Part shown: positions 1 through 7,590 of the stretch, piece after piece | How the letters are laid out: each line of letters starts with the position of its first letter | Position numbering within the stretch: position 1 is the stretch's first letter | Assembly: GCA_050008465.1 (NCBI GenBank) | Contig: JBEKMO010000001.1 | Span: 1 to 64,000 of the forward strand | Reading direction: 5' to 3' | Length of the DNA: 64,000 nucleotides | Origin: Fen-330 sp050008465 | GTDB lineage: Bacteria; Acidobacteriota; Terriglobia; Bryobacterales; Bryobacteraceae | The notes under the pieces: model-generated | Told to the model about the DNA's origin: nothing | The model's input: the letters and a program-made list of their open reading frames with translations, nothing else | Database searches by the model: none | Position numbers and translations under genes: made by a program

Positions 1-924
1 GCGACGATCAGCTTCCAGACGCTCATCGCCACCAAGGCCGCACGAGTAGCCCAGGCGGCCGGCGGCCGCGCCGTGGTCGAGTTCGGCACCCGCCGCGCTC
101 ACACGCCCGAGGCCGGCGTGCTGGCCGGCCGGGCCGCCTACATCGGCGGCTGCATCGGCACGAGCAACACCCTGACCGGCTTTCGCTCCGGCGTCCCGGT
201 GTACGGCACCGCCGCCCATTCCTGGGTGCTGGCCTTCCCCAGCGAACTCGAGGCCCAGCGCCAGCTTCAGGAACTCCTCGGCCCCAACACCATATACGTC
301 ATCGATACCTACGATACGGTCGAGGGCGCCCGCATCGCCGCCTCCCTCGGCCGCCCGCTCTGGGGCGTCCGCCTCGACAGCGGCGATCTGATCGAGCTCT
401 CCCGCGCGGTCCGCCGCATCCTGGACGACGCCGGCCTGCCGGATGCCAAGATCATGGCCAGCGGCGACCTCAACGAATACAGGATTCAGGAAATCGTCGC
501 CGCCGGCGCCCCCATCGACGCCTTCGGCGTCGGCACCGAGCTGGCCACTTCCGCCGATGCCCCCGCCCTCGGAGTGGTCTACAAGCTGGTCCAGGCCGGC
601 GACCGCTACACCGCCAAGTTCAGCCCCGACAAGGTCACCCTGCCCGGCGCCAAGCAGATCTATCGTTTCCCCGACCACGACCTGGTCGCCCTGGCCGACG
701 AGAGTCTCCCGGTTCCGGGCGCCGAGCCGCTGCTCCGGCCCGTCATCTTCCACGGCCGCCTCCTCGAACCGCTGCCCGACGCCAGAGCCGCCCGCGAGCG
801 CGCCGCCGAATCGCTCGGGCGCCTCCCCGAGGCCCACCGTGGGCTCGACTCCGCCGCGCCCTACCCCGTCGAATACAGCCCCATGCTCAGCGCGCTGATC
901 GAATCCGCGAGGGGACACGCATGA
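1..924 (+). CDS. pncB: Nicotinate phosphoribosyltransferase, 3' part (5' end outside window)
   Basis: The reading frame is open from the first base and gives 307 residues of a nicotinate phosphoribosyltransferase. This enzyme makes nicotinate mononucleotide from nicotinate, PRPP and ATP in cytoplasmic NAD salvage. Family blocks visible in order are EFGTRRAHTPEAG, GTSNTLTG, GTAAHSW, DTYDT, GVRLDSGDL, ASGDLNEY and FGVGT; these build the PRPP and nicotinate site, and the His in the AHSW block lies where the family carries its conserved histidine. About a third of a usual enzyme is missing at the N-terminus. The stop codon overlaps the start of the nicotinamidase gene by 4 bp (ATGA), so the two salvage steps are probably translationally coupled. 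Confidence 0.93.
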   Translation, partial: ATISFQTLIATKAARVAQAAGGRAVVEFGTRRAHTPEAGVLAGRAAYIGGCIGTSNTLTGFRSGVPVYGTAAHSWVLAFPSELEAQRQLQELLGPNTIYVIDTYDTVEGARIAASLGRPLWGVRLDSGDLIELSRAVRRILDDAGLPDAKIMASGDLNEYRIQEIVAAGAPIDAFGVGTELATSADAPALGVVYKLVQAGDRYTAKFSPDKVTLPGAKQIYRFPDHDLVALADESLPVPGAEPLLRPVIFHGRLLEPLPDARAARERAAESLGRLPEAHRGLDSAAPYPVEYSPMLSALIESARGHA

Positions 925-1505
925 AAACCGTTTTCTTCGACATCGACACCCAGATCGACTTCCTCTTTCCCGCGGGCGCGCTCTACGTCCCCGGCGCCGA
1001 GCGTCTGCTGCCCGCGCTGGCCGAGCTCAATCGCTACGCCGCCGAACACTCGATTCCGGTCGTCTCGGACATGGACGCGCACGCCGAGAACGATCCCGAG
1101 TTCAAGGACTGGCCTGCGCACTGCGTCGCCGGAACCCTCGGCCAGCGGAAACCCGCCGAACTGCTGCTCGAGCGCCGCGTGGTGATCCCTTCCGCTCCCG
1201 GCGACTATCCGATCGAGGGCGCCCAGCAGATCATCGTCGAAAAGCAGACGCTCGACGTGTTCACCAACCCCAACGTTGCCGGCCTGCTCGAGAAGCTGAG
1301 CGCCGATCGCTACGTAGTCTACGGCGTGGTCACGGAGTATTGCGTCTACTACGCCGTCACCGGCCTCCTCAAGACCGGCAAGCCCGTCGAGCTAGTGACC
1401 GACGCCATCCAGGAGATCGACCCCGCCGCCGCCCAGCGCACCCTCTCCGACTTCGTCGCGGCCGGCGGCCGCCTCACGACCGTCGCCCAGATCACTTCGG
1501 GCTGA
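921..1505 (+). CDS. pncA: Nicotinamidase / isochorismatase-family cysteine hydrolase
   Basis: A 194-residue isochorismatase-fold amidase. The catalytic triad is readable as Asp9 (in DIDTQIDF), Lys108 (VEKQT) and Cys141 (TEYCVYY). Likely metal ligands lie in DMDAHAEND near residues 50-58, followed by WPAHC near 64-68. Nicotinamidase converts nicotinamide to nicotinate, the substrate of the phosphoribosyltransferase encoded just upstream with a 4-bp overlap, so context and motifs agree. Length is normal. Other isochorismatase-family amidases share the triad, so substrate assignment leans on the pncB neighbour. Confidence 0.87.
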   Translation: MKTVFFDIDTQIDFLFPAGALYVPGAERLLPALAELNRYAAEHSIPVVSDMDAHAENDPEFKDWPAHCVAGTLGQRKPAELLLERRVVIPSAPGDYPIEGAQQIIVEKQTLDVFTNPNVAGLLEKLSADRYVVYGVVTEYCVYYAVTGLLKTGKPVELVTDAIQEIDPAAAQRTLSDFVAAGGRLTTVAQITSG

Positions 1506-1570
1506 CTGGACCGCGGTCCCTCGCCGCAGCCGTTGGGTACCGTTTTCCGACTCCAGTACAGGAGTGGTGC

Positions 1571-1576
1571 TAGACT
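1571..1576 (+). promoter_or_regulatory. Possible -10 element for the lactonase-family gene
   Basis: TAGACT lies in the 134-bp gap between pncA and the propeller gene and would give a leader of about 58 nt. No convincing -35 hexamer is visible 17 nt upstream. A perfect 12-bp palindrome, GGACCGCGGTCC (1508-1519), follows the pncA stop but has no T-run, so I do not call it a terminator. Confidence 0.28.
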
Positions 1577-1639
1577 CTCAAGATCAGAAACTGCAACGGC
1601 GGAGAATCCCGTGTTTCAGGAGGCTCCTGGAGGCGCACG

Positions 1640-2788
1640 ATGACCAGACTCATTCTCGTTCTTGCGGCCGCGCTGGCCGTGCCGCCGGCGTCCGCCGCGG
1701 ACATGTCCGTCTACTTCGGCACGCACGCGGAGGGCCCCGGGCGCGGGTTCTCCGTGGCGCGCTTCGACGCCGCCACCGGTGTTCTGACCAAGCCCGAGTT
1801 CCTGATCGAGGCGGCGGCCCCGGCGTTTTTCGTGATCCATCCGGACGGCCGGCATCTATACGCCTCCAACTCGATCAAGACCTTCCAGGGCCATCCGGTC
1901 GGCGCGGTAAGCGCCTATGCCATCGATCCGGCGACGGCGCGGCTGACGCTGCTCAACCAGCGGCCGAGCGGCGGCGCCGACGCGAACTACGTGGACCTGG
2001 ATGCCACGGGCCGCTACCTGTTCGTCGCCAACTACGAGAGCGGCAACATCGCCGCCTTCGCCCTCAAGCCGGACGGCAGCATCGGCAAGCGCACCGCTTT
2101 CTTCCAGCACACCGGCTCGAGCGTCAATCCGCAGCGGCAGAAGCACGCCTATGCGCACTCGATCAAGGTTGACCCTAGCAACCGCTTCGTCCTGGTCGGC
2201 GACCTGGGGCTGGACAAGGTGTTCGTTTACCGCTTCAACGCCCGGGACGGCTCGATGCAGCCCAACGACCCGCCGTTTGTGAAAGTCGCGCCAGGCTCCG
2301 GCCCGCGGCACCTGGCGTTTCACCCCAACGGCCGGTTCGTTTACGTGATCAATGAGATGGGCAGCACGGTCGTCGCCTTTGCGTGGAATTCCGCCCGCGG
2401 AGCGCTGACCGAAATCGAGACCGTATCCACGCTGCCCGAGGGTTTCAAAGGCGTCAACAACTGCGCCGAGATCGGTGTGCATCCCAACGGCAAGTTCCTC
2501 TACGCCTCGAATCGGGGCCACGACAGCCTGGCCGTATTCGCCATCGACACCAAGACCGGGCGGCTGACATTCATCGAGTACGTCCCCACGCAAGGCAAGA
2601 TGCCGAGGAACTTCGCCTTCGATCCCACCGGCCGCTGGCTACTGGTCACCAACCACGGCAGCGACAACGCGGTGGTCTTTCGCGTCGACAAGAAGACGGG
2701 CCGGCTGACGCAGGCGGGCGAACCGGTCAGCGTGCCTTATCCCTTCTGCGAGCGGTTTCTGCCATTTCCCGCAGCGCGGAACCGGTAG
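1640..2788 (+). CDS. Secreted lactonase-family seven-bladed beta-propeller protein
   Basis: 382 residues. A signal peptide (about residues 1-19, ending ASA before ADMSVYF) precedes a propeller of the lactonase/6-phosphogluconolactonase (YbhE) family. Repeating blade phrases include HPDGRHLYASN, DATGRYLFVANYESGN, HPNGRFVYVINE, HPNGKFLYASNRG and DPTGRWLLVTNHGSDN. The start is set by a GGAGG site 7 nt upstream. Cytoplasmic YbhE hydrolyses 6-phosphogluconolactone, but this protein appears exported, so it more likely acts on another sugar lactone or only binds ligand. The next gene also encodes an apparently exported hydrolase. Confidence 0.85.
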   Translation: MTRLILVLAAALAVPPASAADMSVYFGTHAEGPGRGFSVARFDAATGVLTKPEFLIEAAAPAFFVIHPDGRHLYASNSIKTFQGHPVGAVSAYAIDPATARLTLLNQRPSGGADANYVDLDATGRYLFVANYESGNIAAFALKPDGSIGKRTAFFQHTGSSVNPQRQKHAYAHSIKVDPSNRFVLVGDLGLDKVFVYRFNARDGSMQPNDPPFVKVAPGSGPRHLAFHPNGRFVYVINEMGSTVVAFAWNSARGALTEIETVSTLPEGFKGVNNCAEIGVHPNGKFLYASNRGHDSLAVFAIDTKTGRLTFIEYVPTQGKMPRNFAFDPTGRWLLVTNHGSDNAVVFRVDKKTGRLTQAGEPVSVPYPFCERFLPFPAARNR

Positions 2789-2800
2789 CTGGGAGCGCGC

Positions 2801-2806
2801 TATACT
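2801..2806 (+). promoter_or_regulatory. -10 hexamer TATACT directly before the M20 peptidase gene
   Basis: TATACT ends 7 nt before the ATG at 2814, and no Shine-Dalgarno sequence lies between them. Transcription would start at or next to the A of the ATG, giving a leaderless mRNA. The -35 region is unremarkable. Confidence 0.42.
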
Positions 2807-2813
2807 GGGCGGC

Positions 2814-4211
2814 ATGTTCTCGCGCTTGGTGTGGGCAACACTTTTTGTCGGCGCGGCGGCGCTCGCCGAGCAGAATCCGGAAGACGCGCTGGTCCGCGAC
2901 ATCCTTCGCGAGCTCGTCGAGATCGATACGACCGCGCGGACGGGCAACACGGGCAAAGCGGCCGAGGCGATGGCTGCGCGGTTGCTGGCGGCCGGATTTC
3001 CAGCGGCGGACATCCAGGTGCTCGGCCCGCGCCCGGAACGCGCCAACCTGGTCGCCCGGCTGCGCGGCACCGGGGCGCGCAAACCGATTCTGCTCATTGC
3101 CCACCTGGACGTGGTCGAGGCCAATCGCGCGGACTGGACCACCGATCCGTTCCGGTTCGTCGAGAAGGACGGCTACTTCTACGGACGCGGAACCATCGAC
3201 GTCAAGGACGGGGTCGCCATCCTGGTCGCGAACTTCATCCGCTGGCGGAAGGGAGGCTACCGGCCGGAGCGGGACCTGATCCTGGCGCTCACCGCGAATG
3301 AGGAGACCGGCGGGCCGGAAAACGGCGTGGCGTGGCTGCTCGGGAATCACCGCCCGCTGATCGAATCGGAGTACTGCCTCAACGTGGATGGCGGCGGCCT
3401 GGAAGTCAAGAGCGGCCAGAAGCTGCTCAATGAGCTTCAGTACAGCGAGAAGGGCTACCTGACCTTCGTGCTCGAGGCCCGGGACAAGGGAGGCCATAGC
3501 TCGGTTCCGCGGAAGCAAAACGCGATCTACGAGCTCTCCCGGGCGCTGGTGAGACTGAGCGCGCTCGAATTCCCGGTGGTGCTGGATGCGGGCCGGCGGG
3601 CCTACTTCGAAGCCATTGGGGCGCGGGTGGGAGGGCAGGTCTCGCAGGCAGTCTTGAAGATGCTTTCGAGCGAACCGCCAGACCCCGCGGCGGTAGCATT
3701 CCTGTCGGCCTCGCCCGACTGGAACGCCGTGCTGCGCTCGACCTGCGTGGCGACGATGCTCGAGGCCGGCCATGCCGAGAACGCGCTCCCGCAATCCGCC
3801 CGGGCAACCGTCAACTGCCGGATTCTGCCCGGGCACGCCCCTACCGACGTGGAGCGGACATTGCGGCGGGTGATCGCCGACGACGCCATCAGCCTGACGC
3901 CGCAGAGCCCGCTGGATAGCGTCGGCAGCCCTGCGTCGCCGCTCGATCCGGAGGTGACGCGGGCGATGAAGGCGGTCACGGAGTCCTTGTGGCCGGGGGT
4001 GCCGGTTGTGCCCATCATGTCGCAGGGCGGAACTGACGGGAGGCCGTTGCGGCGCGCGGGCATCCCGACCTACGGCGTCTCTGGAATCGCCGACGACGAA
4101 GACGACATCCGGGCGCACGGAAAGGACGAGCGGATCGCCGCAACGGCTCTTTACGAGGGGCGCGAGTTTATGTACCGGCTGGTGAAGGCGCTGGCGCCGG
4201 CTACGCGGTGA
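2814..4211 (+). CDS. Exported M20-family zinc metallopeptidase
   Basis: 465 residues with a short N-terminal signal (about residues 1-18, ending ALA). The M20/M25/M40 co-catalytic zinc motifs are clear: LLIAHLDVV near residue 97 (His, Asp), GRGTIDVKDG near 125 (bridging Asp) and TANEETGG near 165 (general base Glu and ligand Glu). The later SQGGTDGRP and GIADDEDDIRAHGKDER blocks are typical of the carboxypeptidase-like branch, which trims peptides or hydrolyses N-acyl amino acids in the envelope. It overlaps the convergent DUF885-like gene by 11 bp at its 3' end. Substrate unknown. Confidence 0.87.
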   Translation: MFSRLVWATLFVGAAALAEQNPEDALVRDILRELVEIDTTARTGNTGKAAEAMAARLLAAGFPAADIQVLGPRPERANLVARLRGTGARKPILLIAHLDVVEANRADWTTDPFRFVEKDGYFYGRGTIDVKDGVAILVANFIRWRKGGYRPERDLILALTANEETGGPENGVAWLLGNHRPLIESEYCLNVDGGGLEVKSGQKLLNELQYSEKGYLTFVLEARDKGGHSSVPRKQNAIYELSRALVRLSALEFPVVLDAGRRAYFEAIGARVGGQVSQAVLKMLSSEPPDPAAVAFLSASPDWNAVLRSTCVATMLEAGHAENALPQSARATVNCRILPGHAPTDVERTLRRVIADDAISLTPQSPLDSVGSPASPLDPEVTRAMKAVTESLWPGVPVVPIMSQGGTDGRPLRRAGIPTYGVSGIADDEDDIRAHGKDERIAATALYEGREFMYRLVKALAPATR

Positions 4212-5544
4212 GCACCCCTTCGATGGTTGTGATGTCCAACAACCCCGCGCAGCCGTAAAGCACGGGGAGCAACTGGCGGGGCGGGTAGCGGCGGCGGAGG
4301 GCGGCGACGCGCTCGGTGCCGGCGCGGTAGGCGGGCAGGTACATGCGACCCAGCAGCGGGTGCCGACCCCAGGCGCCGGAGAGTTTTTCGGCGCGCTCGG
4401 CGGAGACCAGGAAGTCGCGGCGGAGCGCGGCAGCCACCTCGGGCTGCGGCAAGCCTTCCCGCCAGGTGAGGTAGGAAGACTGGTTCTTCGCGTCGTCCTG
4501 GAGCAGGGCCAGCAGCGCGCCGATTTGTAGGTCTTCGTCAGGCAACTGGTCCACTTCATTGACGCCGTGCGCGATCAGGATGGCGTTGTTGGCGATGCCT
4601 TCGAACAGGGCGGCGGCGCGGGTGTTCATGGTGAGAACGCTGGCTTCGAAGCCGACCAATCCGCGGACGTACAGGTTCTGAAGATAAGCAAAGGTCGTAA
4701 CGTGGCCGGGCACTACCTCGTGGCTCACCAGTTGCTCGAACTCGGGCACGGAGATCTCGAGCGAGGCGTTGATCTCGTAAGTGGCCTCGTACTCCGGGGC
4801 GCCGTCCGGGCGCCGCGCGCGGCCGAGGTAGTTCATCGAGCCGGAGAACCAGGCGTCCTGAATCGGCAGGAAGCGGATGTTGGCGCGCGGCACCGCGTGG
4901 AGTTCGCCGGGCAGCCAGGGCAGCAGATTCTCGGCGGCGAGGCGGTCGAACTTGGCGATGAAGGCGGCGCCGAGGGCCCGCACGGAGGCCATGGGGACGC
5001 GGCGAGGCCGGCGCCAGGCATCGACGGCCTCAAGCAGTTCGTCGCCGGTGCGCGAGGGGTGGCCGGCGCGCGCCAGCAGTTCGGCCACGCCCTCGCGTTT
5101 CGCCTCGGGATGGGAGGGCGCGGGGGCTTGGCCCGTCGAAGCGTGGACGCAGCGTTCGTAAGGCACGGGATCGCCCTTGCCGAGCAGCTCCATGGCCAGG
5201 TCCCACATCACTTCGAAGCACAGCGCCAGGCCGCGGACGTATTCGCCGCGCGGGCCGGGCATCGCGTTGCCCTGCGCGGCCAAGCCCGCGATGGCGCCAC
5301 GTACGTCGACGCCGGCGAGGTAGGCGTCAATGGCGGCGCGATCCGGACTCTTGGCAGAAACGCCGCCGGAAGCACGCACGCGCGCCGCGGTGGGATCAGT
5401 GTAGGCGGGCGGAAGCGGCTCGTCGGAGAACCAGGAATCCGCGATGAAGCGGCCCGCGCCCGACGGGCACATCACGTCGCCGCCCCATAGAGTGTCGATG
5501 CCCAGGATGGCGTTGCCAACCAGGCCGGGAAAAGATTCGCTCAT
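4201..5544 (-). CDS. DUF885-like zinc metallopeptidase
   Basis: 447 residues without an obvious signal peptide. The centre carries HEVVPGH, matching the HExxPGH zinc-ligand signature of DUF885 proteins, followed about 40 residues later by ALFEGIANN, where the Glu can supply the third ligand. DUF885 members are thermolysin-like peptidases of largely unknown substrate. The start codon overlaps the stop of the upstream OPT-transporter gene by 4 bp (TGA/ATG), so uptake and cleavage of a peptide may be coupled; that functional link is inference. It is shorter than typical 550-600-residue DUF885 proteins, which makes the family placement moderate. Confidence 0.68.
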   Translation of the reverse strand: MSESFPGLVGNAILGIDTLWGGDVMCPSGAGRFIADSWFSDEPLPPAYTDPTAARVRASGGVSAKSPDRAAIDAYLAGVDVRGAIAGLAAQGNAMPGPRGEYVRGLALCFEVMWDLAMELLGKGDPVPYERCVHASTGQAPAPSHPEAKREGVAELLARAGHPSRTGDELLEAVDAWRRPRRVPMASVRALGAAFIAKFDRLAAENLLPWLPGELHAVPRANIRFLPIQDAWFSGSMNYLGRARRPDGAPEYEATYEINASLEISVPEFEQLVSHEVVPGHVTTFAYLQNLYVRGLVGFEASVLTMNTRAAALFEGIANNAILIAHGVNEVDQLPDEDLQIGALLALLQDDAKNQSSYLTWREGLPQPEVAAALRRDFLVSAERAEKLSGAWGRHPLLGRMYLPAYRAGTERVAALRRRYPPRQLLPVLYGCAGLLDITTIEGVLTA

Positions 5545-7529
5545 GCTTCCTCCTTGTGGCTGCGGAGCGATCGGTACCAGACGTAGATGCAGAGCCCGAT
5601 GAACAGCGCCGCGGAGACGAGTTGCGAGACGGGCTCATTGCTGTAAAAAGGCGTCGTGATGAGGGTCTTCGAGTAGCCCGGCGCCAGGCGCAGAGCGGCC
5701 CCGATGACCCCGCCGATCGCGCCGCCAGCCATCAGGCCCGAGGCGATGATGACCCCGCGCTCGCGAACCAGGGCGTCGCGCTTTCCGAGGTAGTGCGCCA
5801 GGAACCCGCCCACCAGGGCGGGCGTGTTCAGCTCCAGCGGCAGGTACATGCCCAGCGCGAAGACCAGCGCCGGCACGCCAAGCATTTCCATCGAAAGTGC
5901 GATCATGGCCCCCGCGCCGAACAGGATGTAGGCAATCGGCTGGTGGCTCATGAAGCCCTGGACCAGCGCCTTCATGATGGAGGCCTGGGGCGCCGCCAGC
6001 ACAGCGCGCGCGTCGCCGGGTATGGCTTCGCCGAACTGGAAAGCGCGGGCCAGCAGCACGATCGTAAGGCCGCTAGCGGCGGCCGCCGCCAGCACGCCCA
6101 GGAACTTCACCTTCTCCTGCGCGGCGGGCGTCGAACCGAGCCAGTACCCGGTCTTCAGGTCGGTGATGGTCTGGCCGGATACCGAAAGCGCCGTGCACAC
6201 CATGCCCGCGATGGCCATCACGAAGAACATGCCCGCGGTTCCCGAAAAACCGAAGCGCAGCAGCACGGCCGAGGAGATGATGATGGTCAGCATGGTCATG
6301 CCGGAGACCGGGTTCCGGGCCGTGGTGGCAATGGCGTTGGCGGCGACCGAGGTGAAGAAGAACGAAAACAGCAGGGTCATCAGCAGGCCGGTGACGACGA
6401 TGGCTAAGGCCGAGGTCAGGCTCCCAAAGAAAATGCCGGCGCAGAGCGCGCTGAGAATCACACCGAGCAGGATGGTCATCACCGAGATGTCGCGGTCGGT
6501 GCGTTCCAGCCCGCCACCCTCGCCGTGGCGGAACGTGCGCGCGGCGATCGAGAACGATCCGGCGACGATGCGGAGCGACTTGACGATGCCGAAGATGCCA
6601 GCCGTGGCAATCGCGCCGACTCCGACGTAGCGCACGTAGTTGCCGAAGATGTCGCCCGCCGTCATCTTGGCAATCGGGTCGGTGGCCGGGTAGACGGCGC
6701 CCGGAAGGTGGCTGCCGATCATCCAGATCAGGGGTACGAGCACGAAGTTCGCCAGCACGCCGCCCGCGCACAGAATCATCGAGCTCCGCAGACCCATGAC
6801 GTATCCGAGGCCCAGGATGAAGGCGATCGCATCGAAGCTGAAGACGACCCTGCCCCGCTCGGTCAGCGCGCGCATGGCGGGAAGGAACTGGAAGTCGACT
6901 TTCTCCTTCCAGACCTGGAACGTGGTGACGAAGAAATCGTAAACGCCCGAAATGGCCGTGGCCTGGAGCAGCAGCTTGGCCTGCGAGCCGCCCTTCTCGC
7001 CGGTAACCAGGACCTCGGTGATCGCCGTGGCTTCCGGGTAGGGGAACTTTCCGTGCATTTCGCGGACGAAATAGCGGCGCAACGGGATGAGGAACAGGAC
7101 GCCGAGGCAGCCGCCGGCCACGCAGATGAAGATGGTCTGGAGGGGGTGGGGATCGAGCTTGAGGATGTAGAGCGCGGGCAGCGTGAAGATGGCGCCCGCG
7201 GCCACCGCGCCCGCGGCCCCGCCGATGCTGGTGATGATGACGTTCTCCAGCAGGCTCGAGCGGCGGCGGAAGACGCGCGCCAGACCGATGGCCAGGATCG
7301 AGATGGGAATGGCCGCCTCCATGACCTGCCCCACCTTGAGGCCGGAATAGGCCGAGGCGACGCTGAAGACGATGCACAGCAGGACGCCCCAGCCCACCGA
7401 GCGCCAGGTGAGTTCCGGCAGAGTGGCGCCGGCGGGCACCACAGCCTCGTAGACGGCGCCGGGCGCAAGCGGCGTATAAGCGTCCTCGGGAAGCGATTTG
7501 GTTTCGGGCGTCTCGTTGGTCTCCGGCAT
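5541..7529 (-). CDS. OPT-family oligopeptide transporter
   Basis: 662 residues, almost entirely hydrophobic, with about 14-16 predicted membrane segments. Features match the OPT/YSL proton-coupled transporter family: SAYSGLKVGQVMEAAIPISI near the N-terminus, FPYPEATAITEVL in the middle and conserved Gly/Pro-rich helices. The start at 7529 is preferred over an in-frame codon 102 nt upstream because GTAGGAGG sits 3 nt before it. OPT proteins import small peptides or metal chelates. The downstream overlapping metallopeptidase suggests peptide substrates. Confidence 0.88.
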   Translation of the reverse strand: MPETNETPETKSLPEDAYTPLAPGAVYEAVVPAGATLPELTWRSVGWGVLLCIVFSVASAYSGLKVGQVMEAAIPISILAIGLARVFRRRSSLLENVIITSIGGAAGAVAAGAIFTLPALYILKLDPHPLQTIFICVAGGCLGVLFLIPLRRYFVREMHGKFPYPEATAITEVLVTGEKGGSQAKLLLQATAISGVYDFFVTTFQVWKEKVDFQFLPAMRALTERGRVVFSFDAIAFILGLGYVMGLRSSMILCAGGVLANFVLVPLIWMIGSHLPGAVYPATDPIAKMTAGDIFGNYVRYVGVGAIATAGIFGIVKSLRIVAGSFSIAARTFRHGEGGGLERTDRDISVMTILLGVILSALCAGIFFGSLTSALAIVVTGLLMTLLFSFFFTSVAANAIATTARNPVSGMTMLTIIISSAVLLRFGFSGTAGMFFVMAIAGMVCTALSVSGQTITDLKTGYWLGSTPAAQEKVKFLGVLAAAAASGLTIVLLARAFQFGEAIPGDARAVLAAPQASIMKALVQGFMSHQPIAYILFGAGAMIALSMEMLGVPALVFALGMYLPLELNTPALVGGFLAHYLGKRDALVRERGVIIASGLMAGGAIGGVIGAALRLAPGYSKTLITTPFYSNEPVSQLVSAALFIGLCIYVWYRSLRSHKEEA

Positions 7530-7590
7530 ATGCCTCCTACAGGCGGGCATTATACCGTGACGGGCAAGGGTAAAATGGGGAGCACGTCTC

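Noticed and set aside
1508..1519. 12-bp palindrome GGACCGCGGTCC after pncA
   Set aside because: No following T-run and short stem; could be chance in GC-rich DNA, so not called a terminator.
2727..4559. 610-codon open frame on the minus strand
   Set aside because: Lies antisense to the M20 peptidase and out of frame with the DUF885-like gene; only codon-bias shadow.
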